A stretch of DNA of 54,577 nucleotides from Brachybacterium equifaecis (GTDB lineage: Bacteria; Actinomycetota; Actinomycetes; Actinomycetales; Dermabacteraceae). Positions 52,236-54,577 of this stretch are shown in pieces (positions within the stretch are counted from its first letter, which is position 1; each line of letters starts with the position of its first letter). The stretch is from positions 1-54,577 of the forward strand of contig NZ_JAKNCJ010000013.1 of assembly GCF_023509525.1 (NCBI RefSeq), read 5' to 3'. Under the pieces are notes generated by a model that was given only the letters and a program-made list of their open reading frames with translations, did not search any database and was not told the origin of the DNA. The position numbers were made by a program, and so were the translations under genes.

Positions 52236-53993
52236 ATGATCGACCTCGTCGACACGCTCGAGCAGATCCGCAGCGGCACTGCAGCCTCCGAGCTCGAAGG
52301 TCCGGAGCTCGACTTCAAGACCGTCGGCCGATCCACTTCCGATGCGCTTGTGGACCTGGCTCAGGCGGCCGCCTGCTTCGCCAACTCTGCCGGCGGCACC
52401 ATCATCGTCGGCGTCAAGGACTCCCCCGGCGGCCCTGACGCGTTCATCGGCTGCGAACTCGACCCTGTCCGGACCGTCGCACGAATCTACGAGCTCACCA
52501 ATCCCGCACTCAATGTCATCGCCGAAGCAGAGCAGTTCGATGGCACGCACCTCCTCGTGATCCATGTCCCCGCCAGCCCCGAGATCCACCAGGTCAAGGG
52601 CATCGCCACCGAGCGAATCGGCAGCTCCTGCCATCCGATGACCGCCTCGCGGATCGCCACCCTCCTGCAGGACCGCCGGGGTGACGACTGGTCCGCCAAG
52701 GACTCAGGCAAGAGCCCCGACGACGCATCCCCGATCGCGGTCGAGATCGCTCGTGACCTCCTTCGCGCTTCCACCGACGGGGAGCGGCGCTCATGGGCGG
52801 AAGCCAGCTGGCCCGACCTGTGCCGTCGGCTCGGGATCCTGATCGATGGGCGGCTCACCAATGGCGGCCGTTCGCTCTTCGTCGACGACGGTGCGCCCCA
52901 CGTGCAATACACCCACCGCGTGTCCACGGCCGGACTCCTCGGCGCGAATGAGCAGATCTCAGGATCAGGCCTCTGGGCCCTTCAGCGCACACTCGAAATG
53001 ATCGATGCTCGTATCCAGCGCACAGCCATCGTCATCCCGGGCGGAGCGCAGCTGCTGATCGGAGAGCTTCCGGACGGAGCTGTCCGCGAAGCGGTTGTCA
53101 ACGCCTTCATGCACCGCGACTATCGGCAAGCGCTGCCTGTTCAGGTGGAGCAGACCGAGCAGCAGCTCCGTCTCACATCCCCGGGCGGCTTCGTGCCAGG
53201 TGTCACCGTGGACAACATCCTGACCACTCCGAGCCGAAGTCGCAATCCTTCCCTGGTGCAGGCACTTCGCTCACTGAGCCTCGGTGAGGCGGCAGGGGTG
53301 GGCGTGGACCGCATGTACTCCGCCATGACCTCGGTAGGACATGCACCTCCGCAGTTCTCCACCGATGGATTCACAGTCACCATCAATCTCTTCGGCGGCC
53401 CTCCCAATGAGCCCTTCGCTCGCTACGTCTCCGGCATGCCCGCTAACCGCCGCCACGATCCCGACACGCTCCTCGTGCTGCGCCACTTGCTCGAGCAGCG
53501 CACGACGACTGCCCAGAAGATGGCCCCGATCCTTCAGAAGTCGAAAGACGAAGCCGAAGCCATCCTCATGGGGCTCTCTGCACCAGGCTCAGCACTCATC
53601 GAGCGCACAGCGGACTCCGCACACAGCCGCTCAGGCGAATACCGGCTGACGGGCGACACCATCCGCGAACTAGGGCCAGCGGTCAGGTACCGCACTCGAT
53701 CCGGGGATGACACTGCCCGCAAGATCACCGAGATGGTGAGAGAAGCTGGGGTGATCACCGGTCGGATGGTTCAAACCATGTTCGACATCAAGCCGACATC
53801 TGCGTCGCGCATCCTTTCCGACCTGGTCGATCGCAGGATCCTGGTGAAGACCAGCACCGCGAGCCGCGGGCCCTCCGTCACGTACGGCCCGGGCGATGCC
53901 TTCCCGACGAGCAATCGACGAGCTTCCCGCGGCCGGGACAACGGCAACCCGGCCCAGCCGACCCTCGATGACGTCGACGTGCAAGGGGAGTGA
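52236..53993 (+). CDS. AlbA_2 / HATPase / winged-helix protein (intact paralogue)
   Basis: 585 residues. The AlbA_2 domain (EGPELDFKTVGRSTSDALVD, AACFANSAGGTIIVGVKDSP) is followed by an ATP-binding HATPase_c_4-like region (VREAVVNAFMHRDYRQALPV, LRLTSPGGFVPGVTVDNILT, SRNPSLVQALRSLSLGEAAG) and two winged helices (TAQKMAPILQKSKDEAEAIL, ITGRMVQTMFDIKPTSASRI). The family is called putative transcriptional regulator or RecG-like and often sits beside restriction or other defence genes. It stands 68 bases before hsdM. Role inferred only. Confidence 0.8.
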   Translation: MIDLVDTLEQIRSGTAASELEGPELDFKTVGRSTSDALVDLAQAAACFANSAGGTIIVGVKDSPGGPDAFIGCELDPVRTVARIYELTNPALNVIAEAEQFDGTHLLVIHVPASPEIHQVKGIATERIGSSCHPMTASRIATLLQDRRGDDWSAKDSGKSPDDASPIAVEIARDLLRASTDGERRSWAEASWPDLCRRLGILIDGRLTNGGRSLFVDDGAPHVQYTHRVSTAGLLGANEQISGSGLWALQRTLEMIDARIQRTAIVIPGGAQLLIGELPDGAVREAVVNAFMHRDYRQALPVQVEQTEQQLRLTSPGGFVPGVTVDNILTTPSRSRNPSLVQALRSLSLGEAAGVGVDRMYSAMTSVGHAPPQFSTDGFTVTINLFGGPPNEPFARYVSGMPANRRHDPDTLLVLRHLLEQRTTTAQKMAPILQKSKDEAEAILMGLSAPGSALIERTADSAHSRSGEYRLTGDTIRELGPAVRYRTRSGDDTARKITEMVREAGVITGRMVQTMFDIKPTSASRILSDLVDRRILVKTSTASRGPSVTYGPGDAFPTSNRRASRGRDNGNPAQPTLDDVDVQGE

Positions 53994-54061
53994 ACCTCCG
54001 CTCATCGCAACCGCAACGGGGTCGCGCTGCCGCGGCATGCACTGGCCGCAGGTGAGCCCTT

Positions 54062-54463
54062 GTGCGGCGCCGGTGCCCTAGCCTGAGACCCACCATCAGT
54101 GCCGACGAAGCGAGCCTCTCCCCCGTGTTCAACCACGCTCAGTTCATCTGGAACGCAGCAGACATCCTGCGCAGCACGTACAAGCAGCACCAGTACGGGG
54201 ATGTGATCCTGCCGTTCACTGTGCTGGCCAGACTGGATGCAGTGCTCGCGCCGACGAAGGACGCCGTGGTGGCACACCTGGAGGGCTTCGACCGGGATCG
54301 AATGCCCCCTGCGGCGATGCTGAAGACGAGGGCAAACCACCCGTACTCCTTCTTTAACTGGTCGCGCCACGACCTGCGCAGCCTGCAGGGCGATCCCGAC
54401 AACCTCGAGGAGAACCTGCGCGACTACGTGAACTCGTTCTCCGAGAACGTGCGGGGCGCTTGA
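54062..54463 (+). pseudogene. hsdM: Type I restriction methylase HsdM, N-terminal fragment
   Basis: The readable 133 residues contain NHAQFIWNAADILRSTYKQH, YGDVILPFTVLARLDAVLAP, and NLEENLRDYVNSFSENVR, the HsdM N-terminal helical domain. The gene then stops at GA plus TGA where FERF...DNQI should follow, because an IS3-like element begins there. The N6-adenine methylase domain is missing, so no modification activity is possible. GTG 54062 has AGGTGAG upstream; GTG 54125 is an alternative start. Confidence 0.85.
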
Positions 54464-54577
54464 CCCCTGATCGTGGACACGCTGATTCCAGCACGAGGCT
54501 GGGGAAGCGAGAATCCAAGGGATGGCTAGGAAGAATTACACGGACGAGTTCCGCCAGCGGGCGGTGGATTTGTACGA
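54454..54577 (+). mobile_element. IS3-like element, left end (partial)
   Basis: Foreign sequence begins between 54454 and 54462; the stretch TGACCCCTGATCGTGGACAC at 54461-54480 is the likely terminal repeat. The element runs off the window. Confidence 0.65.
54522..54577 (+). CDS. IS3-family transposase OrfA (partial)
   Basis: Eighteen codons are visible: MARKNYTDEFRQRAVDLY, the standard opening of IS3 OrfA (an HTH protein of the InsE/InsN type, K-x-Y-T-x-E-F-R-x-x-A-V). The OrfB integrase would follow beyond the window. Confidence 0.8.
   Translation, partial: MARKNYTDEFRQRAVDLY

Overview
The window is high-GC DNA with actinobacterial habits: GTG starts, start codons sitting six bases after a TANNNT hexamer, Tat and lipobox exports, a GH15 glucoamylase/trehalase-type enzyme, an RlmC methylase and a lutABC operon. 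I read it as a chromosome segment of a Micrococcales-type actinomycete. A genus such as Brachybacterium is only a guess. It starts inside the 3' end of an IS30-like transposase gene and ends inside the first gene of an IS3-like element, so both edges lie in insertion sequences.

Region 1 (0.3-7.5 kb) is mostly housekeeping: an unusual zinc-ribbon SDR protein, a CPA1-type Na+/H+ antiporter gene broken by an in-frame TGA, a proline iminopeptidase-like hydrolase, a gamma-glutamylcyclotransferase-fold protein, a small membrane protein, and a Nudix hydrolase coupled to an acidic protein. Region 2 (about 7.7-14.9 kb) is an inserted element that splits a DUF606/YdcZ-type membrane protein gene; the two halves lie at 7533-7725 and about 14915-15228. 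It carries a TetR regulator with a pair of SMR efflux genes, a DUF1345 membrane protein, a VbhA-like antitoxin with a truncated Fic gene, a GyrI-like protein, and a three-gene recombination operon: an active-looking tyrosine recombinase, an Xre-type HTH protein, and a zinc-ribbon protein with a recombinase-like C-terminus that lacks the catalytic residues.

Region 3 (15-31 kb) holds GH15, PabC, a GCS2 ligase, a BASS transporter, a RidA/MalY pair, a Tat-exported GH16 beta-glucanase with three SLH domains, a HicA-like C-terminal domain protein, a lipoprotein and HrpB helicase. Region 4 (30.4-33 kb) is rich in toxin-like genes: a class II Fic protein behind two palindromes, a deaminase-ASCH fusion whose catalytic Glu position is Lys, and a YefM-YoeB toxin-antitoxin pair. 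Region 5 (33-48.2 kb) is metabolic: RlmC, asparaginase, thiosulfate sulfurtransferase plus SufE, an aminotransferase, FadB-type beta-oxidation protein, and lutABC divergent from an L-lactate permease, which together form a lactate uptake and oxidation unit.

Region 6 (49.3-54.6 kb) looks like a decayed defence or regulatory island. Two paralogous AlbA_2/HATPase/winged-helix proteins lie in tandem. The first is split by a roughly 1 kb insertion carrying a class C beta-lactamase-family serine hydrolase, and the second is intact. They are followed by a type I restriction hsdM gene cut short by the IS3-like element. I saw no tRNA, rRNA or CRISPR array.
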